This document shows, in pieces, positions 1 through 9,073 of a stretch of 64,000 bases of DNA. The DNA is taken from positions 4,377-68,376 of the forward strand of contig CAYYIT010000006.1 of the NCBI GenBank assembly GCA_964472035.1. The letters run 5' to 3'. Made by a program: the position numbers and the translations under genes. Positions within the stretch are counted from its first letter, which is position 1. Each line of letters begins with the position of its first letter. Under the pieces are notes generated by a model. That model saw only the letters and a list, made by a program, of their open reading frames with translations, made no database searches and was not told the origin of the DNA. Origin of the DNA: UBA3855 sp964472035. GTDB taxonomy: Bacteria; Bacillota; Clostridia; Oscillospirales; Ruminococcaceae.

Positions 1-1
1 C

Positions 2-106
2 GTCAGAGCCGCAAAGGAATACAACCGCAGCCTTCAGGAACGGATCCTGAATCCGGAACCTGCCGCTGCCGAAGAGGAGGATGCACAGCATGGCACATCT
101 GAATGA
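2..106 (+). CDS. C-terminal tail of an unidentified protein (partial)
   Basis: An open frame enters from the left edge and ends at the TGA at 104-106, giving 34 residues. The tail is acidic and alanine-rich (PEPAAAEEED region). It overlaps the start of the following Nudix gene by 17 bases, and the AGGAGG used by that gene lies inside it, which suggests translational coupling in one operon. No family can be recognised from this fragment. Confidence 0.5.
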   Translation, partial: VRAAKEYNRSLQERILNPEPAAAEEEDAQHGTSE

Positions 107-641
107 GACCCGGATCGACAGCACACTGCTGTTTGACGGCGCGGTGATCCGCGTGGAAAAGGACAATGTCCGGCTCGAGGACGGCAGCGTTGCCTTCCGC
201 GAGGTCGTGCGGCATCCCGGCGGTGTCTGCGTACTTGCACTGACTGATCAGAACGAAGTGCTGCTGGTAAGGCAGTTCCGCTATCCGCATGGCGCGGTGA
301 CAACGGAGCTTCCTGCCGGTAAGCTGGAGGCAGGGGAGCTTCCGGAGACCTGCGGCAGGAGGGAGCTGCTGGAAGAATGCGGCTGCACTGCCGGAGAGTT
401 TACCTATCTTGGCAAGCTCTTCCCGACACCCGCATATGATTCAGAGGTGATCCATATGTTCCTTGCCAGGGATCTGCAGTTCACATCGCAGTCATTGGAT
501 GACGGTGAGTTTCTGGAAGTGGAGCGCATGCCGTTTGAGGAAGCGTTGGAGCTTGCACTGACGGACGGCTGCCCCGATGCCAAAACCCAGATCGCCATCC
601 TGCGGTATTTTGCACTGATGCAAAAAAAAGGAACGGTGTAA
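90..641 (+). CDS. nudF: Nudix hydrolase, ADP-ribose pyrophosphatase type
   Basis: Predicted 183-residue Nudix hydrolase that cleaves nucleoside diphosphate sugars such as ADP-ribose into AMP and a sugar phosphate in the cytoplasm. The Nudix box is complete (G-x5-E-x7-REL-x-EE-x-G, the segment GKLEAGE...RRELLEECG), providing the Mg-binding glutamates. The N-terminal strand-rich part (VRLEDGS, REVVRHPGGV) matches the ADP-ribose subgroup. I start at the ATG at 90, 9 bases after AGGAGG at 75-80; the in-frame ATG at 81 abuts that site and is less likely. The substrate is inferred from subgroup resemblance only. The stop codon lies inside the convergent spoVG terminator. Confidence 0.88.
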   Translation: MAHLNETRIDSTLLFDGAVIRVEKDNVRLEDGSVAFREVVRHPGGVCVLALTDQNEVLLVRQFRYPHGAVTTELPAGKLEAGELPETCGRRELLEECGCTAGEFTYLGKLFPTPAYDSEVIHMFLARDLQFTSQSLDDGEFLEVERMPFEEALELALTDGCPDAKTQIAILRYFALMQKKGTV

Positions 642-650
642 TACCGTTCC
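622..650 (-). terminator. Intrinsic terminator of spoVG
   Basis: On the minus strand an 8-bp stem (GGAACGGT/ACCGTTCC, 630-637 with 643-650) with a 5-base loop is followed by eight U residues (622-629). It overlaps the last codons of the convergent Nudix gene, whose stop codon sits in the stem and loop. Confidence 0.85.
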
Positions 651-672
651 TGAACAACATGTAGGTTCGCAC

Positions 673-978
673 TCATGCCTGCGAAACCGCAACAGTTTCC
701 TGCTGTTCTTCTGCTTCAATGAGTGCAAGATGCTTCTGATAAGCCTCCAGAATGCTGTCTTCAATCAGCTTTCTGGCATCCGGAAGGATCGGATGAACGA
801 TATCACGGAAGATACCGTTTTCGTCCTTGCGGCTTGGCATTGCGACGAAAAGTCGTTCATCACCCTGTACGATCTTGATGTCGTGAACAGCGAGTACATG
901 ATCCACGGTGATGGATACTACGGCACGAAGACGTCCTTCTGTGATGATCTTGCGGATTTTAATGTCTGTGATTTCCAT
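673..978 (-). CDS. spoVG: Septation regulator SpoVG
   Basis: 101-residue SpoVG homologue. The N-terminal MEITDIKIRKI and the middle segment LFVAMPSRKDENG...DIVHPI are the family signature. SpoVG is a small nucleic-acid-binding regulator affecting asymmetric septation, and in other Firmicutes also capsule, virulence and metabolism. The start is supported by AGGAGG 7 bases upstream on the minus strand. It is monocistronic: a terminator follows and murC diverges upstream. No convincing sigma-H promoter could be picked out in the 187-base divergent region. The C-terminal EEQQETVAVSQA tail is a little longer than in many homologues. Confidence 0.95.
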   Translation of the reverse strand: MEITDIKIRKIITEGRLRAVVSITVDHVLAVHDIKIVQGDERLFVAMPSRKDENGIFRDIVHPILPDARKLIEDSILEAYQKHLALIEAEEQQETVAVSQA

Positions 979-1118
979 AATGTGACCTCCTTGTGATGCA
1001 CTGCAAAACGAAATTGACTCTGCAATGGATAGTGTGCCGCAAAACAGGGCAGATTATTCATGAATAGTCAGTTCCTGTCAGGCAGTGTTCGCTTCAGAAT
1101 AGAGCAGCATACTAATAG

Positions 1119-1124
1119 TATAAT
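1119..1124 (+). promoter_or_regulatory. Candidate -10 element upstream of murC
   Basis: A perfect TATAAT lies 41 bases before the murC ATG in an AT-rich stretch of the spoVG-murC divergent region. No good -35 hexamer lies 16-18 bases upstream, so this is a probable but incomplete promoter call. Confidence 0.5.
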
Positions 1125-1165
1125 AGTAATATATGGAAATAATAATAAGAAATTAGGTGTATTTT

Positions 1166-2587
1166 ATGAATAAATCTGTTTTAGAAGGAAAAAAGCACAT
1201 TCATTTTATCGGGATCGGCGGTTCCGGCATGTATCCCCTTGCGCAGATCCTGCATGCGAAGGGATATTATCTGACCGGCTCCGACAATAATGAGACGGAT
1301 ACCCTGCAGGCGGTCAGAAATATGGGCATTCCGGTCATGCTGGGACAGTGCGCCGAAAACATCGAAGGCGCCGACCTGATCGTGCATACCGCAGCGATCA
1401 TGGCGGACAATCCGGAGCTGATCGCAGCGCGGAATTCCGGTGTACCGGTTCTGGAACGCAGCGAGCTGCTCGGTATCGTCAGCAGCTGGTATGACAACGC
1501 CGTGTGCGTTTCCGGTACCCACGGTAAGACAACAACGACCTCCATGCTTGCACAGATCCTCTATACTGCGAACGTGGATCTCTCTGCCTTCATCGGCGGA
1601 AAGCTTCCCTGCATCGGCGGCAGCGGCTGTGCCGGCAGCAGTGATATTTTCGTCTGCGAGTCCTGCGAGTTCGTGGATACTTTCCTCAAGCTCAGTCCCG
1701 ATACCGCGATCGTCCTGAATATTGACGCCGACCACCTGGATTATTTCAAGACCGTGGAAAATATCATCCGTTCCTTCCGCAAATTCTGCACCATGGCAAC
1801 GAAGGGCATCATTTACAATGGCGATGACGAAAACACCTGCAAGGCAGTGGAGGGTATCTCCGATAAGCAGATGGTTTCGTTCGGATACGGCGAGCAGAAT
1901 GATTACCGCGCCGTGGATGTCGAGCATCTGAGCGGTTCCGCGATGGCCTATACCGTGCTGCGCCGCGGCGAGCCGATCGGCCGCATCACACTGCAGGTTC
2001 CCGGTGAGCATAATGTTCTCAATTCTCTGGCAGCCGTTGCAGCATGCGACGGAATGGGCATTCCCTTTGCTGCCATTGCGCAGGGACTTGCCGAGTTCCG
2101 CGGCGCCGGCAGACGCTTTGAGATCCTCGGTCAGGTCGATGGCATCACCATCGCTGATGACTATGCCCACCATCCGACGGAGCTGACTGCAACGCTCAGT
2201 GCCGCTGTCAAGATGGATTACAAGCGTGTCTGGGCAGTCTTCCAGCCCTTCACCTTCTCAAGAACCGCACAGCACCTTGAGGAATTCGCAGAGGCACTTT
2301 CCATTGCGGATATCGCCGTGCTGACGGATATCATGGGTTCTCGCGAAAAGAACACCTACGGAATCTACACTCGTCATCTGGCGGAGAAGATGGAATCCTG
2401 TGTGTACTTCCCCCAGGACGAAACCGCAGAGTATACGGATGAACGCAAGTACAGCAATTTTGACAGTGTTTGCAGCTATATCTGCGAGCATGCCCAGCCC
2501 GGTGATCTCATCCTGACCATGGGCTGCGGCGATGTCTACAAGGTTGCAAAGATGGTGCTCAAACAGCTGCAGAAGGAGGAAGTATGA
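1166..2587 (+). CDS. murC: UDP-N-acetylmuramate--L-alanine ligase
   Basis: 473-residue MurC, which adds L-alanine to UDP-MurNAc using ATP, the first peptide step of peptidoglycan precursor synthesis in the cytoplasm. The N-terminal Rossmann motif FIGIGGSGM binds the UDP-sugar; the ATP loop is GTHGKTTT near residue 120; the DDYAHHP segment is typical of Mur ligases. I choose the ATG at 1166, 8 bases after an AGG-type ribosome site, over the in-frame GTG at 1157. The gene overlaps lexA by four bases (ATGA), so the two are coupled. Confidence 0.96.
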   Translation: MNKSVLEGKKHIHFIGIGGSGMYPLAQILHAKGYYLTGSDNNETDTLQAVRNMGIPVMLGQCAENIEGADLIVHTAAIMADNPELIAARNSGVPVLERSELLGIVSSWYDNAVCVSGTHGKTTTTSMLAQILYTANVDLSAFIGGKLPCIGGSGCAGSSDIFVCESCEFVDTFLKLSPDTAIVLNIDADHLDYFKTVENIIRSFRKFCTMATKGIIYNGDDENTCKAVEGISDKQMVSFGYGEQNDYRAVDVEHLSGSAMAYTVLRRGEPIGRITLQVPGEHNVLNSLAAVAACDGMGIPFAAIAQGLAEFRGAGRRFEILGQVDGITIADDYAHHPTELTATLSAAVKMDYKRVWAVFQPFTFSRTAQHLEEFAEALSIADIAVLTDIMGSREKNTYGIYTRHLAEKMESCVYFPQDETAEYTDERKYSNFDSVCSYICEHAQPGDLILTMGCGDVYKVAKMVLKQLQKEEV

Positions 2588-3186
2588 GAGTAAGCGAACA
2601 GAGAGCCGAAGAGATCTTCGAGTTCATCCGGAATTACATCCGGACTGAGAATATGGCACCCTCCGTCAGAGAAATCTGCGATGGTGTGGGACTCCGCTCC
2701 ACCTCCACCGTACACCGGTACCTGCATCGGCTCGAGGCCGAGGGCAGGATCCACATGGCGGACGGAAAGAACCGTGCCATCGTCATTGCCGACGGCAACG
2801 AAGAACCCGATGAGAAGGGGATCCCCCTGATCGGTACAGTGGCAGCCGGCATTCCGATCACTGCGATCGAGAACGTCACGGACTATATTGATTTTGCGCC
2901 GTTCAAGGCCTACAGCGGCGACCTCTTCGCCCTGAAGGTGCGCGGAGACAGCATGATCAATGCCGGCATTTTTGAAGGTGACGTGGTGATCGTAGAGCAG
3001 ACGCCCTACGCGGAAAACGGCGATATCGTCGTGGCGCTGGTGGATCACTGTGAAGCAACGGTCAAGACCTTCTTCAAGGAAGACGGCCATTATCGCCTGC
3101 AGCCGGAGAACGATTACATGGATCCCATCATTGTGGAGGAAGTGGAGATCCTCGGCAAGGTCATTTCACTGATCCGCTATTTCTGA
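2584..3186 (+). CDS. lexA: SOS repressor LexA
   Basis: 200-residue LexA, the repressor of the SOS DNA-damage regulon. Residues 1-65 form the winged helix (SVREICDGVGLRSTSTVHRYL is the recognition region). The autocleavage site is Ala88-Gly89 and the catalytic dyad is Ser123 (RGDSM) and Lys161, so RecA-stimulated self-cleavage should work. It is translationally coupled to murC through the ATGA overlap, an unusual partner that would co-transcribe wall synthesis with the SOS regulator. No obvious Firmicute-type SOS box was found near its start, but it may share the murC promoter. Confidence 0.95.
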   Translation: MRVSEQRAEEIFEFIRNYIRTENMAPSVREICDGVGLRSTSTVHRYLHRLEAEGRIHMADGKNRAIVIADGNEEPDEKGIPLIGTVAAGIPITAIENVTDYIDFAPFKAYSGDLFALKVRGDSMINAGIFEGDVVIVEQTPYAENGDIVVALVDHCEATVKTFFKEDGHYRLQPENDYMDPIIVEEVEILGKVISLIRYF

Positions 3187-3234
3187 TCAGAAACGAGAAA
3201 AAATTGTACATAAAAAACGAAAGGAAGTATTGCT

Positions 3235-3597
3235 ATGCTGAACAAGGTAAAGGTTGTCATTTGTGGAACGGATTATGTCATGCAGACCGCGGAGGCACCG
3301 AATTATGTGTATAACCTCGCGCGCACACTGGAGGGTAAGATCAACGACATGACGGACAATCTGGGTGTATCCCAGTATTCCGCTGCGATCATGGTTGCGC
3401 TTTCCACACTGGATGACCTGAACAAGGCAAATTCCCGTCTCGACCATATCTGTGACCAGAGTAAGGAATATGTGGACGATGCAGGCCGCGCAAGAATCGA
3501 GCGTGACGCCGCTCTCAAGGAAGTGGAAATGCTCAAGTCCAAGGTCGCACAGCTTGAAAACTCCCTGAAGCTCAAGAAGCTGAAGGATACCATCTGA
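3235..3597 (+). CDS. zapA: Cell division protein ZapA
   Basis: 120-residue ZapA-like protein. ZapA binds FtsZ and promotes protofilament bundling at the Z-ring. The N-terminal part (NKVKVVICGTDYVMQTAEAPNYV) is the FtsZ-binding head, and residues 70-115 are a charged helix predicted to form a coiled coil (RIERDAALKEVEMLKSKVAQLE). The start ATG at 3235 follows AAAGGAAG. The stop overlaps the next start by one base (TGATG). In many Clostridia zapA also precedes a U32 family gene. Confidence 0.9.
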   Translation: MLNKVKVVICGTDYVMQTAEAPNYVYNLARTLEGKINDMTDNLGVSQYSAAIMVALSTLDDLNKANSRLDHICDQSKEYVDDAGRARIERDAALKEVEMLKSKVAQLENSLKLKKLKDTI

Positions 3598-5636
3598 TGA
3601 AACAACCCGAAATTCTCGCGCCTGCCGGCAGCATGGAGGCGCTCATCGCCGCTGTTCGCTGCGGTGCGGACGCCGTGTATGTGGGCGGAATGGCGTATTC
3701 TGCGAGAAGCAGCGCCACAAATTTTGATCTGGAGCAGCTGGCAGAGGGCGCACGCCTTTGCCATCTGTACGGCGCAAAACTCTACCTTGCGGTCAACACC
3801 CTGCTGACGGACAGGGAATTTCCTGCGTTTCTGGAGTTTGTCCGCGATGCGGCCGCCTGCGGTGTGGATGCCTGCATCGTGCAGGATCTCGGCGTGCTGG
3901 AAAGCATCCGGCGGATGCTTCCCGATATGCCGCTGCACGCGTCCACGCAGATGAGCATTCACTCGCCGCAGGGTGCAAGGCAGGCAGCAGCACTTGGCTG
4001 TACGCGCGTTGTTGCCGCAAGAGAAATGTCCTCTGAGGATCTCAAAACACTGTGTGCACTCCCCATTGAAGTGGAAGTGTTCGTGCATGGCGCGCTGTGC
4101 ATGTCCGTCTCCGGACAGTGCGCGTTTTCTGCGCTGATCGGCGGCAGAAGCGCCAATCGCGGCAGATGTGCACAGGCATGCCGTCTGCCATGGAAAACAC
4201 CCAAGGGCGCAAATCCTGCCGCGCTTTCGCTGAAGGATCTGTCCCTCGTCTCGCATGTCGCAAAGCTGCGGGAGATCGGCGTGACCTCCTTCAAGATCGA
4301 AGGCCGCATGAAGCGTCCGGAATACGTCGCCGCGGCAGTGACCGCGCTGCGGATGGCGCTCAACGGTCAGCAGCCCGATATGGAAACGCTGCAGGCCGTG
4401 TTTGCGCGCAGCGGCTTCACTGACGGCTACTTCACCGGCAGCCGCAGGGATATGTTCGGCTACCGCCGGAAGGAAGATGTCGTCGCTGCCCAGAAGGTGT
4501 TGCAGACATTACAGAATACCTATCAGAAACCACGCAAGGCTGCGGAAATTTCATTCTTTATGCAATTGCAGGCACAGAAGCCGGCAGTCCTGACGGCACA
4601 CGATCAGGAAGGCAATACTGTAACGATCACAGGCGAGATCCCCCAGCCCGCGCTGAAGCGTCCGCTTGATCAGCCGACCCTGCAAAAGCACCTGCAGAAG
4701 CTCGGTGACACGATCTTTTACGGCGGCGAAGCGAGCCTTAATAATCCCGACGCCCTGACGCTCTCCGCCGCGCAGTGCAATGCCATGCGCCGCGAGGCCG
4801 TGGATGCGCTCTATGCACTGCGCACCCGGCAGAACCATCCGGAATATCCGGTTTCTGCCCCGTGGCAGCTCCCTGAAATGGTGCGCCCGAACGGATCGGA
4901 AGCTCCCGTCCTCCGCCTCCATGTGCATGATCCTGCGCAGCTTAAATGTGCCCTTGGGACGGATGCCATCATCTGTGTTCCTGTCCGTCTTGCGGAGCAG
5001 TGCGCTCCGTCATTGTCGATCTGGCTCGAAGCACCGCGAATCATTGCGGATGAAGCGGAATATGTGCAGCGCCTTGCGCAGCTGAAAACGGCAGGTTTCC
5101 AGCACCTGCTCTGCCATAATATCGCGGATATCCGTATCGGCATGGACCTTGGCTTCACGCTCCACGGCGGCTACGGACTCAACTGTACCAATCGCAGAAC
5201 CGCACTTTCCCTGCAAGAGCAGGGACTCGAGGATGTCACTGGCTCCTACGAGCTGCGCCTCTCGCAGCTCAATGCGCTCGGAACGGACATGCCCTGCGGC
5301 GGTTATGTCTATGGCAGGCTGCCGATGATGCTGCTGCGTCTGTGTCCGATCAAGGCACAGGATGGCTGCCGCAGAAAGAATTGCTTCATGACCGACCGTA
5401 CAGGACAGCAGTTTCCGCTGCTGTGCAGCGGTGACTATACCGAGCTGTGCAATGCCAAGACCCTGTGGCTTGCGGATAAGTGCCGGCAGCTGCAAACCCT
5501 CGATTACTGGGATCTGTACTTTACAACGGAATCTCCGGCAGAGATGCAGACGGTGATCGCAGCCTATGAAGGCGAGTGGAACGCAGTGCCGGAGGACCGC
5601 ACCAACGGCATGTACTTCAAAGGAGGAATGGCATGA
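3597..5636 (+). CDS. U32 family protein, probable 23S rRNA hydroxylation factor (RlhA-like)
   Basis: 679-residue protein of the U32 'collagenase-like peptidase' family. The signature EVFVHGALCMSVSGQC...S near residue 160 and NRGRCAQACR carry the conserved cysteines. The length and the second half (DUF3656-like) match the long subgroup that includes E. coli RlhA (YdcP), needed for 5-hydroxycytidine at 23S rRNA C2501; shorter members (TrhP) act on tRNA. RNA modification is therefore more likely than proteolysis, but this is inferred from family knowledge. Start overlaps zapA (TGATG); end overlaps dut (ATGA). Confidence 0.88.
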   Translation: MKQPEILAPAGSMEALIAAVRCGADAVYVGGMAYSARSSATNFDLEQLAEGARLCHLYGAKLYLAVNTLLTDREFPAFLEFVRDAAACGVDACIVQDLGVLESIRRMLPDMPLHASTQMSIHSPQGARQAAALGCTRVVAAREMSSEDLKTLCALPIEVEVFVHGALCMSVSGQCAFSALIGGRSANRGRCAQACRLPWKTPKGANPAALSLKDLSLVSHVAKLREIGVTSFKIEGRMKRPEYVAAAVTALRMALNGQQPDMETLQAVFARSGFTDGYFTGSRRDMFGYRRKEDVVAAQKVLQTLQNTYQKPRKAAEISFFMQLQAQKPAVLTAHDQEGNTVTITGEIPQPALKRPLDQPTLQKHLQKLGDTIFYGGEASLNNPDALTLSAAQCNAMRREAVDALYALRTRQNHPEYPVSAPWQLPEMVRPNGSEAPVLRLHVHDPAQLKCALGTDAIICVPVRLAEQCAPSLSIWLEAPRIIADEAEYVQRLAQLKTAGFQHLLCHNIADIRIGMDLGFTLHGGYGLNCTNRRTALSLQEQGLEDVTGSYELRLSQLNALGTDMPCGGYVYGRLPMMLLRLCPIKAQDGCRRKNCFMTDRTGQQFPLLCSGDYTELCNAKTLWLADKCRQLQTLDYWDLYFTTESPAEMQTVIAAYEGEWNAVPEDRTNGMYFKGGMA

Positions 5637-6070
5637 AGCTCTATGTAAAACGCCTGCATGATAATGCAATGCTCCCTGAACGTGCAACATCCTGCAGCGC
5701 GGGCGCGGATCTGCATGCCTGCTTACCGGAGCCGGCAGAGATCCTGCCGGGTAAAACGGTGATGATCCCGACCGGAATCGCCGTGCAGCCGTCCGATGCA
5801 TCGACCGCACTGCTGATCTTTCCGCGTTCCGGTCTTGCATCGAAATACGGCATTACCCTCGCGAACGCCGTGGGGGTCGTGGACAGCGATTACCGCGGCG
5901 AGATCAAGGTGCCGCTGCATAATCTCAGCGACCAGCCGTTCCTTGTCGAGCACGGTATGAGAATTGCACAGCTTGTCGTGATGCCGGTGGTATTTCCGGT
6001 GCTGGAAGAGACAGAGGTTCTGGAGGAAACCGAACGCGGCAGCGGCGGTTTCGGCTCCAGCGGAATATAA
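5633..6070 (+). CDS. dut: dUTP diphosphatase
   Basis: 145-residue trimeric-type dUTPase that hydrolyses dUTP to dUMP and pyrophosphate, keeping uracil out of DNA and feeding thymidylate synthesis. The conserved motifs are visible: PRSGLASK (motif 2), GVVDSDYRGEI with the catalytic Asp (motif 3), RIAQLVV (motif 4) and the C-terminal glycine-rich RGSGGFGSSG (motif 5). The start at 5633 is set by AAAGGAGG at 5619-5626 and by normal family length; the open frame continues upstream only inside the preceding gene. It overlaps the U32 gene by four bases. Confidence 0.96.
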   Translation: MKLYVKRLHDNAMLPERATSCSAGADLHACLPEPAEILPGKTVMIPTGIAVQPSDASTALLIFPRSGLASKYGITLANAVGVVDSDYRGEIKVPLHNLSDQPFLVEHGMRIAQLVVMPVVFPVLEETEVLEETERGSGGFGSSGI

Positions 6071-6094
6071 ACAAAAGAGAAGGAGAAGTATTCT

Positions 6095-6355
6095 ATGAAA
6101 CGTACATTACTGATGATCGCACTGCTGATCGCGGCCATTTTCCTTGGTGGTCTGATCGGCGAAAGCACCGCAACGATGGCAGGGCTTGAATGGCTTGGAA
6201 AAACCTACAGCGTGGGCATTTCCACCAGCGAATTCAATCTGCGTGTCATTACCATTACTTTTGGCATGCAGATCAATATCTGCATTGCGGAAGTCCTGAT
6301 GATCCTGGCAGTTCTGATCTCCTACCCGAAGCTGTCATCCATGATCTGCAAGTGA
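6095..6355 (+). CDS. DUF4321 small membrane protein
   Basis: 86-residue hydrophobic protein with two predicted membrane segments (about residues 4-22 and 58-78) around a short polar loop. It resembles the DUF4321 family, found in Clostridia beside dut/maf/radC and the mre genes. Function is unknown; its place just upstream of mreB suggests a link to the envelope. Start follows GAGAAGGAGAAG. The next gene has its own promoter. Confidence 0.75.
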   Translation: MKRTLLMIALLIAAIFLGGLIGESTATMAGLEWLGKTYSVGISTSEFNLRVITITFGMQINICIAEVLMILAVLISYPKLSSMICK

Positions 6356-6403
6356 TCGTACATCCTTTGAATGAAAAGATTTTGAAAAATTCAGAAAAAA
6401 ACC

Positions 6404-6432
6404 TTGTGTACTGTCGGAAATGATGGTATAAT
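6404..6432 (+). promoter_or_regulatory. Promoter of the mreB operon
   Basis: TTGTGT at 6404-6409, a 17-base spacer, and TATAAT at 6427-6432 with a TG-n extension (6424-6426). It lies 47 bases before the mreB start and is a good vegetative (sigma-A) promoter. Confidence 0.82.
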
Positions 6433-6478
6433 AGAATGCGGAGATTTTGTGAAGTAACAGACAAGAAGGAGAAAAGGC

Positions 6479-7501
6479 ATGTTTACAAAGGATATTGGTA
6501 TCGATCTCGGCACCGCCAATACACTGGTGTATATGCGCGGAAAGGGAATCATTTTGCGTGAACCTTCCGTTGTTGCCGTGAATACAAGAACGGAAAAGGC
6601 ACGCTATGTCGGCAAGGAGGCAAAGCAGGTGATCGGCAGAACGCCCGGTTCCATCGTTGCCGTACGTCCCCTGAAGGAAGGCGTCATTGCCGATTTTGAA
6701 CTGACAGCTACGATGCTGCAGGAATTTATCCATAAGGCACTCAAGGGTACCATGTTTACCCGTGCAAGAGTCATCATCTGCATCCCCTCCGGTGTCACTG
6801 CCGTAGAACGCAAGGCAGTGAAGGAGGTAACCGAAAAGGCAGGTGCGCGTCAGGTATCCATCATCGAGGAGCCCATGGCGTCTGCGATCGGCGCGGGCCT
6901 TCCGACCACGGAGCCCTCGGGCAGCATGATCGTTGATATCGGCGGCGGTACCAGCGAAGTGGCCGTGATCTCTCTGGGCGGCATTGTCGCTTCCCGTTCG
7001 GTGCGCTGTGCCGGCGATGCATTCGACGCATCGATCATCAACTACATCAAGAAGAAATACAACCTCCTCATCGGCGAACGTTCCGCCGAGAATATCAAGC
7101 TGACCATCGGCTCTGCTTTCCCGAGCGAAAACGAGGAAAGCATGGAGGTAAAGGGCAGAAACCTGCTCAACGGCCTTCCGGAGAACATCACCGTCTCTTC
7201 TGCAGAGATCCGTGATGCCATGGCAGAACCGCTTGCCCGTATTGTAGAAGCGATCAAGGCCACGCTGGAAGAAACGCCCCCGGAGCTGTCCGCGGACATC
7301 ATCGACCAGGGCATTACCCTTGCCGGAGGCGGCGCGCTGCTGCGCGGTATGGATAAGCTCATCAACCGCGAGACCGGCATTCCGGTATACCTTGCAGAAT
7401 ATCCGCTCGACTGCGTGGCAGAGGGCGCCGGCAAGGTACTTGAAAACATGGAAAAATACCAGGATACTCTGGTGGAATACATGAAGTATTACGAAAAGTA
7501 A
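6479..7501 (+). CDS. mreB: Rod shape-determining protein MreB
   Basis: 340-residue bacterial actin that forms membrane-bound filaments directing lateral wall synthesis. The N-terminus (FTKDIGIDLGTANTLVY) is phosphate loop 1, DIGGGTSEVAVIS is phosphate loop 2, and the adenosine loop (TLAGGGALLRGMD) lies near residue 280. Full family length. Start ATG at 6479 follows AAGGAGAAAAGGC. It heads an operon with mreC, mreD and a class B PBP, so the elongasome scaffold and transpeptidase are made together. Its presence suggests a rod, oval or elongated coccoid shape. Confidence 0.97.
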   Translation: MFTKDIGIDLGTANTLVYMRGKGIILREPSVVAVNTRTEKARYVGKEAKQVIGRTPGSIVAVRPLKEGVIADFELTATMLQEFIHKALKGTMFTRARVIICIPSGVTAVERKAVKEVTEKAGARQVSIIEEPMASAIGAGLPTTEPSGSMIVDIGGGTSEVAVISLGGIVASRSVRCAGDAFDASIINYIKKKYNLLIGERSAENIKLTIGSAFPSENEESMEVKGRNLLNGLPENITVSSAEIRDAMAEPLARIVEAIKATLEETPPELSADIIDQGITLAGGGALLRGMDKLINRETGIPVYLAEYPLDCVAEGAGKVLENMEKYQDTLVEYMKYYEK

Positions 7502-7614
7502 CATTATGAAACGGGAGTTTGACGGGATGCAGCCATTCCGGCAGACTCTGTTTCCATTCATTCATAAAGAAACCGATGCCGGATGGCCGGCATGGAAGAG
7601 AAAGGAGACGGCAG

Positions 7615-8481
7615 ATGAGCAATTTCTTCAAAAGCACCAAATGCAAAGTCATTTTGTTTGTGCTTGCACTGCTGATCGGCGTCATGATATATGCGGTTTC
7701 GATGGGTGGGTACACCATCAGCAGCGTCGGGGTGTTCAAGACACTGACCATGCCCTTCCAGCGCGCTTCGAACGCGATCTCCGAAAGGGTGGAATATGTG
7801 CTTGGGATCTATTCCGATGCGGATGCCTACTATCAGGAGAACCAGAAGCTCAAGGAGGAGCTTGCAGCCCTCAATGCCCAGCTTGCGGATTATGAAGCCG
7901 CAAAAGCGGAGCTGGAGGATCTGCGTGAATTCATCGGCATCAAGGAGGAACACGCGGACTATACCCTGTCATCACCCTGTGAGGTGACGGGCTACCTGAC
8001 CAACGATCCGTACTATGCCTTCAATATCGATGGCGGCTCCAGCGACGGCATCTCCCTCTATGATCCGGTCGTGACCGTACAGGGCCTTGTCGGCATCATT
8101 ACGGAGCTGGGAACGGATACCGCGACCGTTACCACCATTCTGTCGCCCGATGTGTCCGTTGCCGCATACAGCGGCAGCTCCCGTGAGACGGGCGTCGTAA
8201 CAGGTGATGTATCGGCTTCCCGTGAGGGCAGGACCCATATGGAATATCTGACTGTGGACACAAAGGTCCGCGAGAAGCATACCATTCTGACGACGGGCGA
8301 AAACGGCTATTTCCCGAAAAATTATGTTGTCGGATATGTCAGCGAGGTCGGCCTTGATGAAAGCGGCCTTGCAGCCTATGCCGCGGTGGAGCCTGCGGTG
8401 GATCTTGCCAATCTGAGTATGGTTGTTGTGATCACGGATTTTGACGGAAAGGAAGAACGCAATGGCACTGAGCAGGAGTAA
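7615..8481 (+). CDS. mreC: Rod shape-determining protein MreC
   Basis: 288-residue MreC. One N-terminal membrane anchor (about residues 9-28, ILFVLALLIGVMIYAVSMGG) is followed by a coiled coil (about 65-110, YYQENQKLKEELAALNAQLADYEAAKAELEDL) and a beta-rich extracytoplasmic domain. MreC links MreB filaments to PBP2 and MreD. I start at the ATG at 7615, 8 bases after AAAGGAG, rather than an upstream in-frame start that would add a polar stretch before the anchor. It overlaps mreD by 20 bases. Confidence 0.94.
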   Translation: MSNFFKSTKCKVILFVLALLIGVMIYAVSMGGYTISSVGVFKTLTMPFQRASNAISERVEYVLGIYSDADAYYQENQKLKEELAALNAQLADYEAAKAELEDLREFIGIKEEHADYTLSSPCEVTGYLTNDPYYAFNIDGGSSDGISLYDPVVTVQGLVGIITELGTDTATVTTILSPDVSVAAYSGSSRETGVVTGDVSASREGRTHMEYLTVDTKVREKHTILTTGENGYFPKNYVVGYVSEVGLDESGLAAYAAVEPAVDLANLSMVVVITDFDGKEERNGTEQE

Positions 8482-9034
8482 AGCAGAACGTCGGAAGTAT
8501 TATCTGCTGCAGACGATCCAGTGGATCGCTTTCTTGCTGCTGATGTTCTGGGCGTACATCCTCTCCACCGCCGGAAGCGGTCTGAAGCCCGTGCTTCTGA
8601 TCCCGCTGGCGCTCTGCATTGCATCGCATTCCGGCGAGATCCAGGCAATGGCAGTGGGAACGATCAGCGGACTGCTGATGGATATTTCCAGCGGAAAGCT
8701 GCTGGGCTATAACGCGATCTGGCTTGTCGTGTGCTGCGTGGCGGTATCGCTGCTGTACAACTACCTGCTGCGTCAGAAGCTTCTCAATATTCTCGTTCTG
8801 ACGGGCATTTGTGTACTGGTGCAGGGATACCTGGACTTTGTGTTCTATTATGCCATCTGGGGTCATGACCAGGTGTTCCTGATCTATACGGATGTGATCC
8901 TGCCGAGCGGCGGCCTGACGGTGCTTTCCACCGTTGTGATCTATTTCCTGATCAAGTGGATCGCAACGAAATGCCGCAACCGCAGGGTGCATGTGCTGGA
9001 AAAGACCAAGCTCGGATCCGCGTTTGTTGACTGA
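8462..9034 (+). CDS. mreD: Rod shape-determining protein MreD
   Basis: 190-residue integral membrane protein with about five predicted hydrophobic segments, matching MreD, the membrane partner in the elongation complex. The start ATG at 8462 follows AAGGAAG and overlaps the end of mreC; an earlier TTG at 8441 lacks a ribosome site at the right distance. Assignment rests on hydrophobic profile, length and position between mreC and a class B PBP. Confidence 0.9.
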   Translation: MALSRSKAERRKYYLLQTIQWIAFLLLMFWAYILSTAGSGLKPVLLIPLALCIASHSGEIQAMAVGTISGLLMDISSGKLLGYNAIWLVVCCVAVSLLYNYLLRQKLLNILVLTGICVLVQGYLDFVFYYAIWGHDQVFLIYTDVILPSGGLTVLSTVVIYFLIKWIATKCRNRRVHVLEKTKLGSAFVD

Positions 9035-9073
9035 TGCGTGTGTTTCCGGACACGCATGACAAAGGAGAACCAA

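Noticed and set aside
979..1165. Sigma-H promoter for spoVG
   Set aside because: An AGGA and a GAAT occur on the minus strand, but their spacing is too short for a sigma-H promoter.
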